This document shows, piece by piece, positions 36,692-44,363 of a stretch of DNA of 64,000 nucleotides. A model generated the notes under the pieces. The model had not been told where the DNA came from and searched no databases. It saw nothing but the letters and a program-made list of their open reading frames with translations. The stretch's first letter is position 1. Each line of letters starts with the position of its first letter. The stretch lies in the NCBI RefSeq assembly GCF_024721175.1, contig NZ_CP099400.1:186001-250000 (forward strand), written 5' to 3'. The stretch is from Rhizobium sp. Pop5 (lineage in GTDB: Bacteria; Pseudomonadota; Alphaproteobacteria; Rhizobiales; Rhizobiaceae). A program made the position numbers and the translations under genes.

Positions 36692-37984
36692 ATGGCCGAG
36701 TTCAGGATCGCGCAGGATCTCATCGCGACAGAAAATGAAAAGCGGGCTGCGGCCTTGAAAGCCGATTACGAGGCGCTCGGCGCGACGCTCGCGCGCCGTG
36801 ACGTCGATATCGAAGCAATCACCCGCAACGTGGCGGAGTTTTTCGTTGCCGTTCCCTCCTGGGGCGTCGGCACCGGGGGCACGCGCTTTGCCCGCTTTCC
36901 CGGCACCGGCGAACCGCGCGGCATCTTCGACAAGCTCGACGATTGCGCCGTCATCAACCAGCTGACGCGGGCGACCCCGAATGTCTCGCTGCATATTCCC
37001 TGGGACAAGGCGGATGCGCGGGAATTGAAGGCCAAGGGCGATGCGCTCGGACTCGGTTTCGATGCGATGAATTCGAACACCTTCTCCGATACGCCGGGAC
37101 AGGCTCATTCCTACAAATACGGCTCGCTCAGCCACACCGATGCGGCAACGCGCGCGCAGGCGGTGGAGCACAATCTCGAATGCATCGAGATCGGCAAGGC
37201 GATCGGTTCCAAGGCGCTGACGGTCTGGATCGGCGACGGTTCGAACTTCCCGGGACAGAGCAATTTCACCAAGGCTTTCGAGCGCTACCTCGCCTCGATG
37301 GCTGACATTTACAAGGCGCTGCCCGATGATTGGAAGCTCTACTCCGAGCACAAGATGTACGAGCCGGCCTTCTATTCGACGATCGTACAGGATTGGGGTA
37401 CCAACTACCTGATCGCCCAGACGCTCGGACCCAAGGCCTATTGCCTCGTCGACCTCGGTCATCATGCGCCGAACACCAACATCGAGATGATCGTCGCCCG
37501 CCTGATCCAGTTCGGCAAGCTCGGCGGATTCCACTTCAACGATTCCAAATATGGCGATGACGATCTCGATGCCGGCGCGATCGATCCCTACCGGCTGTTC
37601 CTCGTCTTCAACGAACTGGTGGATGCCGAACAGCGCGGCGTCAACGACTTCAATCCGGCCCATATGATCGACCAGTCGCACAATGTCACCGACCCGATCG
37701 AGAGCCTGATCAACAGCGCCAACGAAATCCGCCGCGCCTATGCGCAGGCGCTGCTCGTCGACCGCAAGGCGCTCGAGGGTTATCAGCAGGACAATGATGC
37801 ATTGATGGCGTCGGAAACACTGAAGCGTGCCTATCGCGCCGATGTCGAGCCAATCCTGGCCGAAGCGCGCCGCCGCGCGGGTGGCGCGATCGATCCGATC
37901 GCTGCTTATCGCGCCAGCGGCTACCGCAGACAGGTCGCGGCCGAGCGCCCGGCTTCCGTTGCCGGTGGCGGCGGTATCATCTGA
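36692..37984 (+). CDS. rhaI: L-rhamnose isomerase RhaI
   Basis: A 430-residue TIM-barrel isomerase of the RhaI type found in rhizobia and Pseudomonas stutzeri, not the enteric RhaA. The start MAEFRIAQDLIATENEKRAA has a strong site GGGAGGAAAGA. Metal-site segments: KLYSEHKMYEPAFYSTIVQD (Glu), CLVDLGHHAPNTNIEMIVAR (Asp, His) and GFHFNDSKYGDDDLDAGAID. It converts rhamnose to rhamnulose, feeding RhaK and RhaD. The upstream frame extension runs through the repeat element and is not coding. Confidence 0.93.
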   Translation: MAEFRIAQDLIATENEKRAAALKADYEALGATLARRDVDIEAITRNVAEFFVAVPSWGVGTGGTRFARFPGTGEPRGIFDKLDDCAVINQLTRATPNVSLHIPWDKADARELKAKGDALGLGFDAMNSNTFSDTPGQAHSYKYGSLSHTDAATRAQAVEHNLECIEIGKAIGSKALTVWIGDGSNFPGQSNFTKAFERYLASMADIYKALPDDWKLYSEHKMYEPAFYSTIVQDWGTNYLIAQTLGPKAYCLVDLGHHAPNTNIEMIVARLIQFGKLGGFHFNDSKYGDDDLDAGAIDPYRLFLVFNELVDAEQRGVNDFNPAHMIDQSHNVTDPIESLINSANEIRRAYAQALLVDRKALEGYQQDNDALMASETLKRAYRADVEPILAEARRRAGGAIDPIAAYRASGYRRQVAAERPASVAGGGGII

Positions 37985-38036
37985 GCTATGAATATGATGC
38001 CGGCAGCGCGGAGTGAACCGCTGCCGGCATCGCCGC

Positions 38037-38513
38037 TCACGGTTTCCAGGCGCCGGCGATCTGGCGGGTGGCGATGTTCAGCCGGTTCCAGACATTGATA
38101 TTGGCGATAGCGATGACGAGCGCGGCAAGACTCCTGCCGTCATAATGCCGGGTTGCTTCGTCCCAGATTTCGTCCGACACCGGGTCGGCGCGGTCGCTGA
38201 GGCGGGTCACCGCTTCGGTCAAGGCAAGGGCTGCCCGTTCGGCGTCGCTGAAATAGGGCGTGTCGCGCCAGGCGCTGACCGCGAAAAGCCTTTCATCCGT
38301 CTCTCCGAGCTTCTTTGCGATGCGGGGATGTCCGTCGATGCAGACGCTGCAGCCGTTGATCTGGCTGGCGCGCAGATTGACGAGTTCGAGCAGCTTGGGC
38401 GACAGGCCGGTGTCGGCCGGTATTTTGCTGAGGGCAGCCAGCGCCTGCATCGCCTCGGGGATGACGAGGGCAGGATTTCCCATTCTTTCCTGCATGACCA
38501 TTCTCTCCTGCAT
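38037..38513 (-). CDS. Carboxymuconolactone-decarboxylase/AhpD-family protein
   Basis: A 158-residue alkylhydroperoxidase-like protein. The catalytic pattern is NLRASQINGCSVCIDGHPRI with the CxxC and downstream His. The start at 38513 has AAGGAG eight bases before; the first 36 bases are a tandem duplication of an 18-bp unit encoding MQERM-V/G, so two alternative starts follow. Family members reduce peroxides or related electrophiles. It is divergent from an ECF sigma factor gene; in ECF41-type systems a protein of just this family is the linked target gene (literature knowledge). Confidence 0.88.
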   Translation of the reverse strand: MQERMVMQERMGNPALVIPEAMQALAALSKIPADTGLSPKLLELVNLRASQINGCSVCIDGHPRIAKKLGETDERLFAVSAWRDTPYFSDAERAALALTEAVTRLSDRADPVSDEIWDEATRHYDGRSLAALVIAIANINVWNRLNIATRQIAGAWKP

Positions 38514-38558
38514 GATATGTCTCCTTGATACGTTTGTCGTTTGACGATCTGCCGGCGC

Positions 38559-38585
38559 TGTCACATCGGCCGGTTTTCGTTCGTC
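38559..38585 (+). promoter_or_regulatory. ECF41-type promoter facing the sigma factor gene
   Basis: TGTCACA (38559-38565), 16 bases, then CGTC (38582-38585). This is exactly the published ECF41 consensus TGTCACA-N16-CGTC. It points at the sigma factor start at 38622 and leaves a 5' leader of about 30 bases. It suggests that the sigma factor activates its own gene. Confidence 0.75.
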
Positions 38586-38593
38586 ATGGTCTT

Positions 38594-38620
38594 GACGGAT
38601 CGCAGCGGAGGAATGTGACG
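38594..38620 (-). promoter_or_regulatory. ECF41-type promoter facing the AhpD-like gene
   Basis: On the minus strand CGTCACA (38620-38614), 16 bases, then CGTC (38597-38594). It differs from the consensus only in the first base. It faces the AhpD-family gene whose ATG is at 38513. Its -35 part overlaps the ribosome-site spacer of the sigma factor gene. Confidence 0.65.
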
Positions 38621-38621
38621 G

Positions 38622-39491
38622 ATGGACGAGGAAAAATGGCTGGCCGATGAATTCGAAGCAAACAGGGCGCATCTGAAAGCGGCCGCCTATCGCATGCTCG
38701 GCTCGCGCAGCGAGGCTGACGATGCCGTTCAGGAGGCCTGGCTGCGGCTCAACCGCACGGACGCGACCGGTGTCTGCAATCTTGGCGGCTGGCTGACGAC
38801 TGTGGTGGCGCGCATCTGCCTCGACATGCTGCGAGCGCGCAAGACCCGTCGCGAGGAGCCGCTGGAATTGCCCGTCCATGGCGGGATCACCGATCCGGCC
38901 AAGGATCCGGAGCGCGAGGCGGCCTTTGCCGATTCGGTCGGCCTCGCGCTGCTCGTCGTGCTGCAGACGCTGGCGCCCGCCGAACGTGTCGCCTTCGTGC
39001 TGCACGACATGTTCGATCTGCCATTCGACGAGATTGCAGCGATCATCGGCCGTTCATCCGTCGCCACACGGCAGCTCGCAAGCCGCGCCCGCCGCCGGGT
39101 GCAGGGCACGGACGAGACGCCGGATGTCGATTTCGAGCGCAAGCGGATGATCGCCGAGGCCTTTCTCGCCGCATCGCGCAGAGGCGATCTCGAGGCGCTC
39201 GTCGCCGTGCTGGCTCCCGATGTCGTCTTCCGGCCCGATGCGACGGCGGCGCAATTTGGAAGAGGCGGCGAACTCCGCGGCGCTCACGAGGTCGCCGAAC
39301 TTTTCAAGGGTCGTGCACAGACCGCGGTAACCGCTCTCGTCGACGGCGAACTCGGTTACATCGTGCGTGTCGCGGGCGAGATCCGTGTCGTCGTGGCGCT
39401 CACCATTGCCGACGGCAAGATCCTGGCGATCGATGCCTTCGCCGATCCGGACCATCTCGCTCGGGTCGACTATTCAGTTCTTTCCCATTGA
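38622..39491 (+). CDS. ECF sigma factor with C-terminal SnoaL-like domain (ECF41-like)
   Basis: A 289-residue sigma factor. Sigma-2 (about 15-80) has AAYRMLGSRSEADDAVQEAW; sigma-4 (about 105-165) has LAPAERVAFVLHDMFDLPFD and IAAIIGRSSVATRQLASRAR. The C-terminal 120 residues (AFLAASRRGDLEALVAVLAP onward) are a SnoaL/NTF2-like regulatory domain ending DAFADPDHLARVDYS, close to the NPDKL box of ECF41 factors. No anti-sigma gene is adjacent; the fused domain takes that role in ECF41. The WLPEP linker motif of typical ECF41 is not visible, so a sister group is possible. Confidence 0.88.
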   Translation: MDEEKWLADEFEANRAHLKAAAYRMLGSRSEADDAVQEAWLRLNRTDATGVCNLGGWLTTVVARICLDMLRARKTRREEPLELPVHGGITDPAKDPEREAAFADSVGLALLVVLQTLAPAERVAFVLHDMFDLPFDEIAAIIGRSSVATRQLASRARRRVQGTDETPDVDFERKRMIAEAFLAASRRGDLEALVAVLAPDVVFRPDATAAQFGRGGELRGAHEVAELFKGRAQTAVTALVDGELGYIVRVAGEIRVVVALTIADGKILAIDAFADPDHLARVDYSVLSH

Positions 39492-39508
39492 AAACAAAAG
39501 GATCTGAA

Positions 39509-39540
39509 GGCGGACGCGCTTTGTAGAGAGCGCGTCCGCC
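39509..39540. terminator. Hairpin downstream of the sigma factor gene
   Basis: GGCGGACGCGCT-TTGTAGAG-AGCGCGTCCGCC is a perfect 12-bp stem starting 18 bases after the sigma factor stop. No T-run follows, so it may act as a factor-assisted terminator or a 3'-end stabiliser. Confidence 0.6.
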
Positions 39541-39617
39541 GGCGTCTTCCGCCTATCGTCGCAGCGTCATTAGTCTTGACAGCGACGCCATCACCCTTAT
39601 TCTATTATAAGGACTTT

Positions 39618-39632
39618 CATAACGTAATTATG
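39618..39632. promoter_or_regulatory. Candidate operator upstream of the amidohydrolase gene
   Basis: CATAA-CGTAA-TTATG is a perfect 5-bp inverted repeat within an AT-rich, promoter-like stretch (TTATTCTATTATAAGG just before it). The length and AT-rich arms fit an IclR-type site; an IclR regulator is encoded just beyond the amidohydrolase gene. The start codon is 110 bases downstream. Confidence 0.45.
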
Positions 39633-39742
39633 GAATTGCGGGGGAGCGGTTGACGTTCCTTCATCCTCCATAACGGCCAGCAGACGGATCGCCGCCGGGC
39701 GCGGAACGATTCACCTCTAAGACGTCGAAAGGAATGCATATC

Positions 39743-40951
39743 ATGTCCGGGGACCAGGCGAAGAAACCGCTCCTGCTCACCAATGTCAGGCCCATGGCTT
39801 TCGGCGCCGGCACGCCTGATGGAACGGTCGATATTCTCGTCGGTGGCGACGGCAGGATTATCGAGATCGGTCCTTCGCTCAGTGTTCAACGTGACGTCAC
39901 ACGCATCGACGGCAAGGGTGCCTTCATTTCGCCCGGCTGGATCGATCTGCATGTGCATATCTGGCATGGCGGCACGGATATTTCCATTCGCCCCTCCGAA
40001 TGCGGCGTCGAGCGCGGCGTGACCACGCTGGTCGATGCCGGTTCGGCCGGCGAGGCGAATTTCCATGGTTTCCGGGAATATATCATCGAAACCTCGCGCG
40101 AACGCATCAAGGCCTTCCTGAACCTCGGCTCGATCGGTCTCGTCGCCTGCAACCGCGTTGCCGAACTCAGGGATATTAGAGATATCGACCTCGACCGCAT
40201 CCTCGAAGTCTATGCCGCAAACAGCGACCATATCGTCGGCATCAAGGTGCGCGCCAGCCATGTCATCACCGGGTCCTGGGGTGTCACCCCCGTCAAGCTC
40301 GGCAAGAAAATCGCCAAGATCCTGAAAGTGCCGATGATGGTGCATGTCGGCGAGCCACCGGCGCTCTATGACGAGGTGCTGGAGATTCTCGGCCCCGGCG
40401 ACGTCGTCACCCACTGCTTCAATGGCAAGGCGGGTTCGAGCATCATGGAAGACGAAGACCTCTTCTATCTCGCCGAGCGCTGCGCCTCCGAGGGCATCCG
40501 CCTCGACATCGGCCATGGCGGCGCCTCCTTCTCCTTCAAGGTCGCCGAAGCGGCGATCGCGCGCGGGCTTCTGCCCTTCTCGATCTCCACCGACCTGCAC
40601 GGCCATTCGATGAACTTCCCGGTCTGGGACCTCGCGACGACGATGTCGAAGCTACTGAGCGTCGGCATGCCCTTCGACAAGGTGGTCGAAGCCGTCACCC
40701 ATGCGCCGGCATCCGTCATCAAGCTGTCGATGGAAAACCGGCTTGCGGTCGGCTCGCAAGCCGAATTCACCATTTTCGATCTCGTCGACTCCGAACTCGA
40801 AGCCACGGATTCCAACGGTGATGTCTCGGTTCTCAACAAGCTGTTCGAGCCGCGCTACGCGGTAATCGGTGCCGACGCCTTCGCTGCAAGCCGGTACGTG
40901 CCGCGAGCGCGCAAGCTTGTGCGCCACAGCCATGGTTATTCTTACAGATAG
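39743..40951 (+). CDS. Amidohydrolase-superfamily metal enzyme (Atu3266/EF_0837-like deacetylase group)
   Basis: A 402-residue enzyme from the start MSGDQAKKPLLLTNVRPMAF (GAAAGG ten bases before). Metal-site motifs: GWIDLHVHIWHGG (His-x-His), GIKVRASHVITGSWG (Lys at the carboxylated-Lys position), MMVHVGEPP and THCFNG (His), and the final Asp in SISTDLHGHSMNFPVWDL. This is the dihydroorotase-like subgroup usually annotated as amidohydrolase/deacetylase. The best-studied relative, Atu3266 of Agrobacterium, cleaves acetyl-(R)-mandelate in vitro (from memory), and natural substrates are unknown. It is next to a convergent IclR regulator. Confidence 0.85.
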   Translation: MSGDQAKKPLLLTNVRPMAFGAGTPDGTVDILVGGDGRIIEIGPSLSVQRDVTRIDGKGAFISPGWIDLHVHIWHGGTDISIRPSECGVERGVTTLVDAGSAGEANFHGFREYIIETSRERIKAFLNLGSIGLVACNRVAELRDIRDIDLDRILEVYAANSDHIVGIKVRASHVITGSWGVTPVKLGKKIAKILKVPMMVHVGEPPALYDEVLEILGPGDVVTHCFNGKAGSSIMEDEDLFYLAERCASEGIRLDIGHGGASFSFKVAEAAIARGLLPFSISTDLHGHSMNFPVWDLATTMSKLLSVGMPFDKVVEAVTHAPASVIKLSMENRLAVGSQAEFTIFDLVDSELEATDSNGDVSVLNKLFEPRYAVIGADAFAASRYVPRARKLVRHSHGYSYR

Positions 40952-41017
40952 GATCACGCGCCGGGCTTGGTTCGATCAAGAATCCGCCGGAGAGCCGTCT
41001 GAAGCAAGGCGGGGCAT

Positions 41018-41881
41018 TCAGCGGTTTCGCCACCCCATCAGCTTTTCGATATGTTCCGCCGAACTGCGCACGTGGGCAGTATAGTGGTTTTCATCGGAAA
41101 ACGCCTTCTGCTCCGGCAATACTATGGAGATGGTAGCGACGCATTGGCCGTCGCGATCGCAGATCGGCGAGGCGATGCAGGCCACCGCATAGTCCGATTC
41201 ACCGGCCTGGATCGACAGGCGCGCCCCGAAGGCCTTGCCGGCGGCTTCCGACAGCGTGCCCGGGTCGATCTCTGCGCGGCCGGTCGGCGAGGAGCGAGCG
41301 CAGCGCTTGAAGAGTTCGATGCGCTCTTCCTCGGGCAGGTGGCCGACGAGCAGGCGGCCGGACGCCGTCCAGTTGAGCGGCACACGGGTGCCGACGCGCG
41401 ACGCCACCTGGAAATGACTGGGGCCGTCAGCCATGGCAAGCACCAGCATATAATCGCCGTCGCGGCCGCAGACCTGCACGGTCTCGCCGGCTTGGCGGCA
41501 GAGATCGTGCATTTCGTGTGTGGCGATGCTCATGAAATCCAGCGATCGGGCATAGGCGAGGCCGTAGTGGTAGAGCCGCGCGCCGAGCCAGATCGAGCCG
41601 TCGGCCTGGCGCGTCAGCATGTTCTTTTCGACGAGGTCGTCGACGATGACGTAAACGGTCGACAGCGGCGCCTTGACTGCCTTGGCAATGGCATAGACGC
41701 CGGCCGGCGAGCCGGTCTCATAGAGATGATCGATTACCTGAAGCGCCCGGTCGATGCCGCTGACGCGCGCACGCCGTGCGCCCTTGCCGCCGCTTTCGGC
41801 GGCAAGGGCTTCATCGTCGGAGTAAACTTCGGGCGATGTCTTTCCGTCCAATTCCACGCACCTCATGAAAACTGCGGTCAT
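41018..41881 (-). CDS. IclR-family transcriptional regulator
   Basis: A 287-residue IclR regulator. An N-terminal tail of about 40 residues precedes the winged helix (SGIDRALQVIDHLYETGSPA, IAKAVKAPLSTVYVIVDDLV). The effector domain spans about 110-285 (LNWTASGRLLVGHLPEEERI; ACIASPICDRDGQCVATISI). The start could also be the ATG five codons later (41866); neither has a clear ribosome site. It is convergent with the amidohydrolase gene and is its likely regulator. Confidence 0.88.
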   Translation of the reverse strand: MTAVFMRCVELDGKTSPEVYSDDEALAAESGGKGARRARVSGIDRALQVIDHLYETGSPAGVYAIAKAVKAPLSTVYVIVDDLVEKNMLTRQADGSIWLGARLYHYGLAYARSLDFMSIATHEMHDLCRQAGETVQVCGRDGDYMLVLAMADGPSHFQVASRVGTRVPLNWTASGRLLVGHLPEEERIELFKRCARSSPTGRAEIDPGTLSEAAGKAFGARLSIQAGESDYAVACIASPICDRDGQCVATISIVLPEQKAFSDENHYTAHVRSSAEHIEKLMGWRNR

Positions 41882-42100
41882 GTTACATTACTATGGCATA
41901 GCGGTCGCTGCGGCAAATCGCAACATTTTGTAGGTTGATCGTGTGGTCAGATCCGGCGTGGTGGAGCCTGGAGGGATCCGTGATGGGACTTTAAAAACTC
42001 AGGGATTGGTCTTCAGCCACCACCATCTCCTAACCCGCTCACCACAAGAAGACCCGCCAGCAGTTGCGCAGCGATGTGGTAATTCCGTCGTCATCCGCTT

Positions 42101-42125
42101 GGAACAACAAGCCCCAGCCTGAGTT
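42101..42125 (+). promoter_or_regulatory. EcfG (general stress) type promoter of the SDR gene
   Basis: GGAAC (42101-42105), 17 bases, then GTT (42123-42125). The alphaproteobacterial EcfG/RpoE2 consensus is GGAAC-N16/17-cGTT; here an A replaces the C. It is 26 bases upstream of the start of a dehydrogenase of a stress-linked group, so the leader is very short. Confidence 0.6.
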
Positions 42126-42150
42126 TGACCCCCGAACCCAGGAGGTCATG

Positions 42151-43008
42151 ATGACAAATTACCCGACACCGCCTTTCCCGTCCCAGAAGCAGCCGATGCC
42201 GGGTTTCACGGCGCAAATGGACCCGGTTCCCGATCACGGCGAGGAGAGTTATCGCGGCGCAGACCGGCTCAAGGGCAAGCGGGCGATCATCACCGGCGGC
42301 GATAGCGGCATCGGCCGGGCGGTGGCGATCGCTTATGCCAGGGAAGGCGCCGATCTGGTGATTTCCTATCTCGATGAAGACGAGGACGCCGACGAGACGA
42401 AGCGGCTCGTCGAGCGGGCGGGACGCAAGGCCGTCCTCGTCAGCGGCGATATCCAGGATCCTGCCCAGTGCCGACAGATCGTCGAAACCGCGGTCAAGGA
42501 GCTCGGCGGCATCGATATTCTCGTCAACAACGCCGCCCATCAGGCAAGTTTCAAGAGCATCGACGAGATCAGTGACGAAGAGTGGGAACTGACCTTCAAG
42601 GTCAATATCCACGCGATGTTCTACCTGACCAAGGCAGCCGTCGCCCACATGAAGCCCGGCAGCGCCATCATCAACACGGCCTCGATCAATTCCGACAGCC
42701 CGAACCCGACGCTGCTCGCCTATGCGACGACCAAGGGCGCGATCCAGAATTTCACCGCCGGCCTTGCCCAACTACTGGCTGAGAAGGGCATTCGCGCCAA
42801 TGCCGTGGCTCCAGGTCCGATCTGGACGCCGCTCATTCCTTCGACGTTGCCCGAGGAAAGCGTCAGCAATTTCGGCAAGCAGGTGCCGATGAAACGGCCC
42901 GGCCAGCCGGCCGAGCTTGCGACAGCCTATGTAATGCTGGCCGATCCCCTGTCGAGCTATGTCTCCGGCACGACAATCGCGGTCACAGGTGGCAAACCGA
43001 TCCTTTGA
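42151..43008 (+). CDS. Short-chain dehydrogenase of the general-stress type
   Basis: A 285-residue SDR from the start MTNYPTPPFPSQKQPMPGFT (GGAGG six bases before; the ATG directly in front is too close). The long Pro-rich N-terminal tail PMPGFTAQMDPVPDHGEESY is characteristic of the YghA/GS39-like stress dehydrogenases. Cofactor motif ITGGDSGIGRAVAIAYAREG, then NNAAHQ, catalytic Ser in NTASINSD and YATTKGA. It uses NAD(P)H on an unknown carbonyl. The EcfG-type promoter agrees with a stress role. Confidence 0.9.
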   Translation: MTNYPTPPFPSQKQPMPGFTAQMDPVPDHGEESYRGADRLKGKRAIITGGDSGIGRAVAIAYAREGADLVISYLDEDEDADETKRLVERAGRKAVLVSGDIQDPAQCRQIVETAVKELGGIDILVNNAAHQASFKSIDEISDEEWELTFKVNIHAMFYLTKAAVAHMKPGSAIINTASINSDSPNPTLLAYATTKGAIQNFTAGLAQLLAEKGIRANAVAPGPIWTPLIPSTLPEESVSNFGKQVPMKRPGQPAELATAYVMLADPLSSYVSGTTIAVTGGKPIL

Positions 43009-43115
43009 TGCATGTCGCCCGCCGGGGTGCCGGAAACGACAAAGGCCGCCGCTTCTTACGGCGGCAGCCCTTGGCGGGGGCAGGGAGAGATCCCCAAGCT
43101 GTTCAGGCGGCGCTA

Positions 43116-43331
43116 TCAACCGAAGCAGGGCATCGCCGGCAGATTGGCGCGGCTCGCAAGCGCGCCGATCATGTTGCCCACCGAAGTCGCACGCGGTTCG
43201 CGTTTGCCGGCGGCCGTCTCCAGGAGTTGCTTGAAGTCTTCAAGCTTCACGCCGTCGGCGCGCAACACCATGGCGATCAGGGGGTCGCGAAGGGCTTCGG
43301 ATATCGTCAGGTCGTCTCTGGTCTTTCTCAT
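43116..43331 (-). CDS. Small conserved-looking hypothetical protein
   Basis: A 71-residue protein with a strong ribosome site (GAAAGGAGGACAAGCC) before the ATG. It reads MRKTRDDLTISEALRDPLIA then MVLRADGVKLEDFKQLLETA. It looks soluble and helical, with no membrane segment. It is convergent with the SDR gene and divergent from the TetR gene, with palindromes in the shared gap, so it may be a TetR target. No family is recognised. Confidence 0.7.
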   Translation of the reverse strand: MRKTRDDLTISEALRDPLIAMVLRADGVKLEDFKQLLETAAGKREPRATSVGNMIGALASRANLPAMPCFG

Positions 43332-43424
43332 GGCTTGTCCTCCTTTCGTGGGCGGTCGCCCGTGTTCCACATCCGCCGCCATACCCTCGGCGTTGACTTT
43401 CGCGGTCTGTGGTGTTACCGGTAA

Positions 43425-43443
43425 GTAACAGTACGTTTGTTAC
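43425..43443. promoter_or_regulatory. Candidate TetR operator
   Basis: GTAACA-GTACGTT-TGTTAC is a 6-bp inverted repeat with a 7-base spacer, 15 bases before the TetR start. A second palindrome, TTACCGGTAA, lies directly upstream (43415-43424). Both sit between the TetR gene and the divergent small gene, as expected of an autoregulated TetR pair. Confidence 0.6.
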
Positions 43444-43458
43444 CGATCGGTCACATTG

Positions 43459-44082
43459 ATGTCAAGGACTTCGTCCGCAAAAAAATCAGAAACTTCGAAT
43501 GAAATCTCCGCAGTCGCTCCAGAAGATCGCATCCCGCCGCGGGAGCGTATTGTCTCGACTGCCTTGGAGCTTTTCCGCGAGCACGGTATCCGCGGCATCG
43601 GCGTCGATGCCATCGCCGACGCGGCTCTCACCAACAAAATGACGCTTTATCGGCATTTTGGCTCGAAGGATGAACTCGTCTGCGAAACACTGCGCCGGGC
43701 CTCTGAAAAGGCGAGCGTCATCTGGCGTGAGCTGGAGGTGGAGCATCCCGGCGATCCGCGTGCCCAGCTGGATGCCTGGGTGGATATGCGGGCGCAGTGT
43801 CTCAACGGCGAGCCCGCCGGTTGCGATCTCGCCAACGCCGCTATCGAACTCAAGGGCGAGGGCCATCCCGCTCATGAGATGATCGAACGGCACAAGGCAG
43901 AGCAGCGCGATCGCCTGGTCGGACTCTGTTCGGCGGCCGGTGCGCGCGAGCCCCAGTTGCTTGCCGATACGCTGACGCTGCTTCTCGAAGGTGCGCGTGT
44001 CAGCCGCCAGGCCATGGGCGCCGATGGATGCTGCGGCCATTTCGCCAAGGCCTGCAGGGCAGCGATCGCCTCCTTCGCCTGA
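43459..44082 (+). CDS. TetR-family transcriptional regulator
   Basis: A 207-residue TetR regulator from the ATG at 43459 (MSRTSSAKKSETSNEISAVA). The DNA-binding domain is IVSTALELFREHGIRGIGVD followed by IADAALTNKMTLYRHFGSKD. The ligand domain is Cys-rich near the end (ADGCCGHFAKACRAA). It may control the divergent 71-residue gene and itself. The ligand is unknown. Confidence 0.9.
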   Translation: MSRTSSAKKSETSNEISAVAPEDRIPPRERIVSTALELFREHGIRGIGVDAIADAALTNKMTLYRHFGSKDELVCETLRRASEKASVIWRELEVEHPGDPRAQLDAWVDMRAQCLNGEPAGCDLANAAIELKGEGHPAHEMIERHKAEQRDRLVGLCSAAGAREPQLLADTLTLLLEGARVSRQAMGADGCCGHFAKACRAAIASFA

Positions 44083-44091
44083 ACCATCCCG

Positions 44092-44116
44092 GGAACCTTA
44101 CTGCTTCGGTGTCGTT
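44092..44116 (+). promoter_or_regulatory. EcfG (general stress) type promoter, full consensus
   Basis: GGAAC (44092-44096), 16 bases, then CGTT (44113-44116). This is a full match to the alphaproteobacterial general stress promoter. It points at the 62-residue ORF starting at 44151. Confidence 0.75.
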
Positions 44117-44150
44117 CTTCCACGAGGGAGGATGACGCGGAGGCAGAGAC

Positions 44151-44339
44151 ATGAACTATGTCTATCTCAAGCGCCTGTATGCCAAACGCGCGGAGCTCGA
44201 AGCCAAGCTGGAGCTTCATGATGCGCGTTATTGCTTCGGCGATGAGGAAGTTGATGACGGCACCGACAACGATCTGCGCCAGCGGTTGAGTGAGATTTCC
44301 GAGGAAATTGACGCGCTGGAAAGCAGGCCGGGCCGTTAG
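44151..44339 (+). CDS. Small coiled-coil hypothetical protein
   Basis: A 62-residue acidic protein: MNYVYLKRLYAKRAELEAKL and, further on, LRQRLSEISEEIDALESRPG. The heptad-like pattern in both halves suggests a helical hairpin. A Cys lies in ARYCFGDEE. It is preceded by an EcfG-type promoter with a leader of about 28 bases. No family is recognised; a stress-induced small protein is an inference. Confidence 0.7.
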   Translation: MNYVYLKRLYAKRAELEAKLELHDARYCFGDEEVDDGTDNDLRQRLSEISEEIDALESRPGR

Positions 44340-44363
44340 CTAGAGCCCTTGCAGCGAAAGGCC

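Noticed and set aside
41882..42100. Possible insertion-sequence remnant upstream of the SDR gene
   Set aside because: The base composition looks slightly different, but I find no terminal repeats, transposase segment or target duplication.
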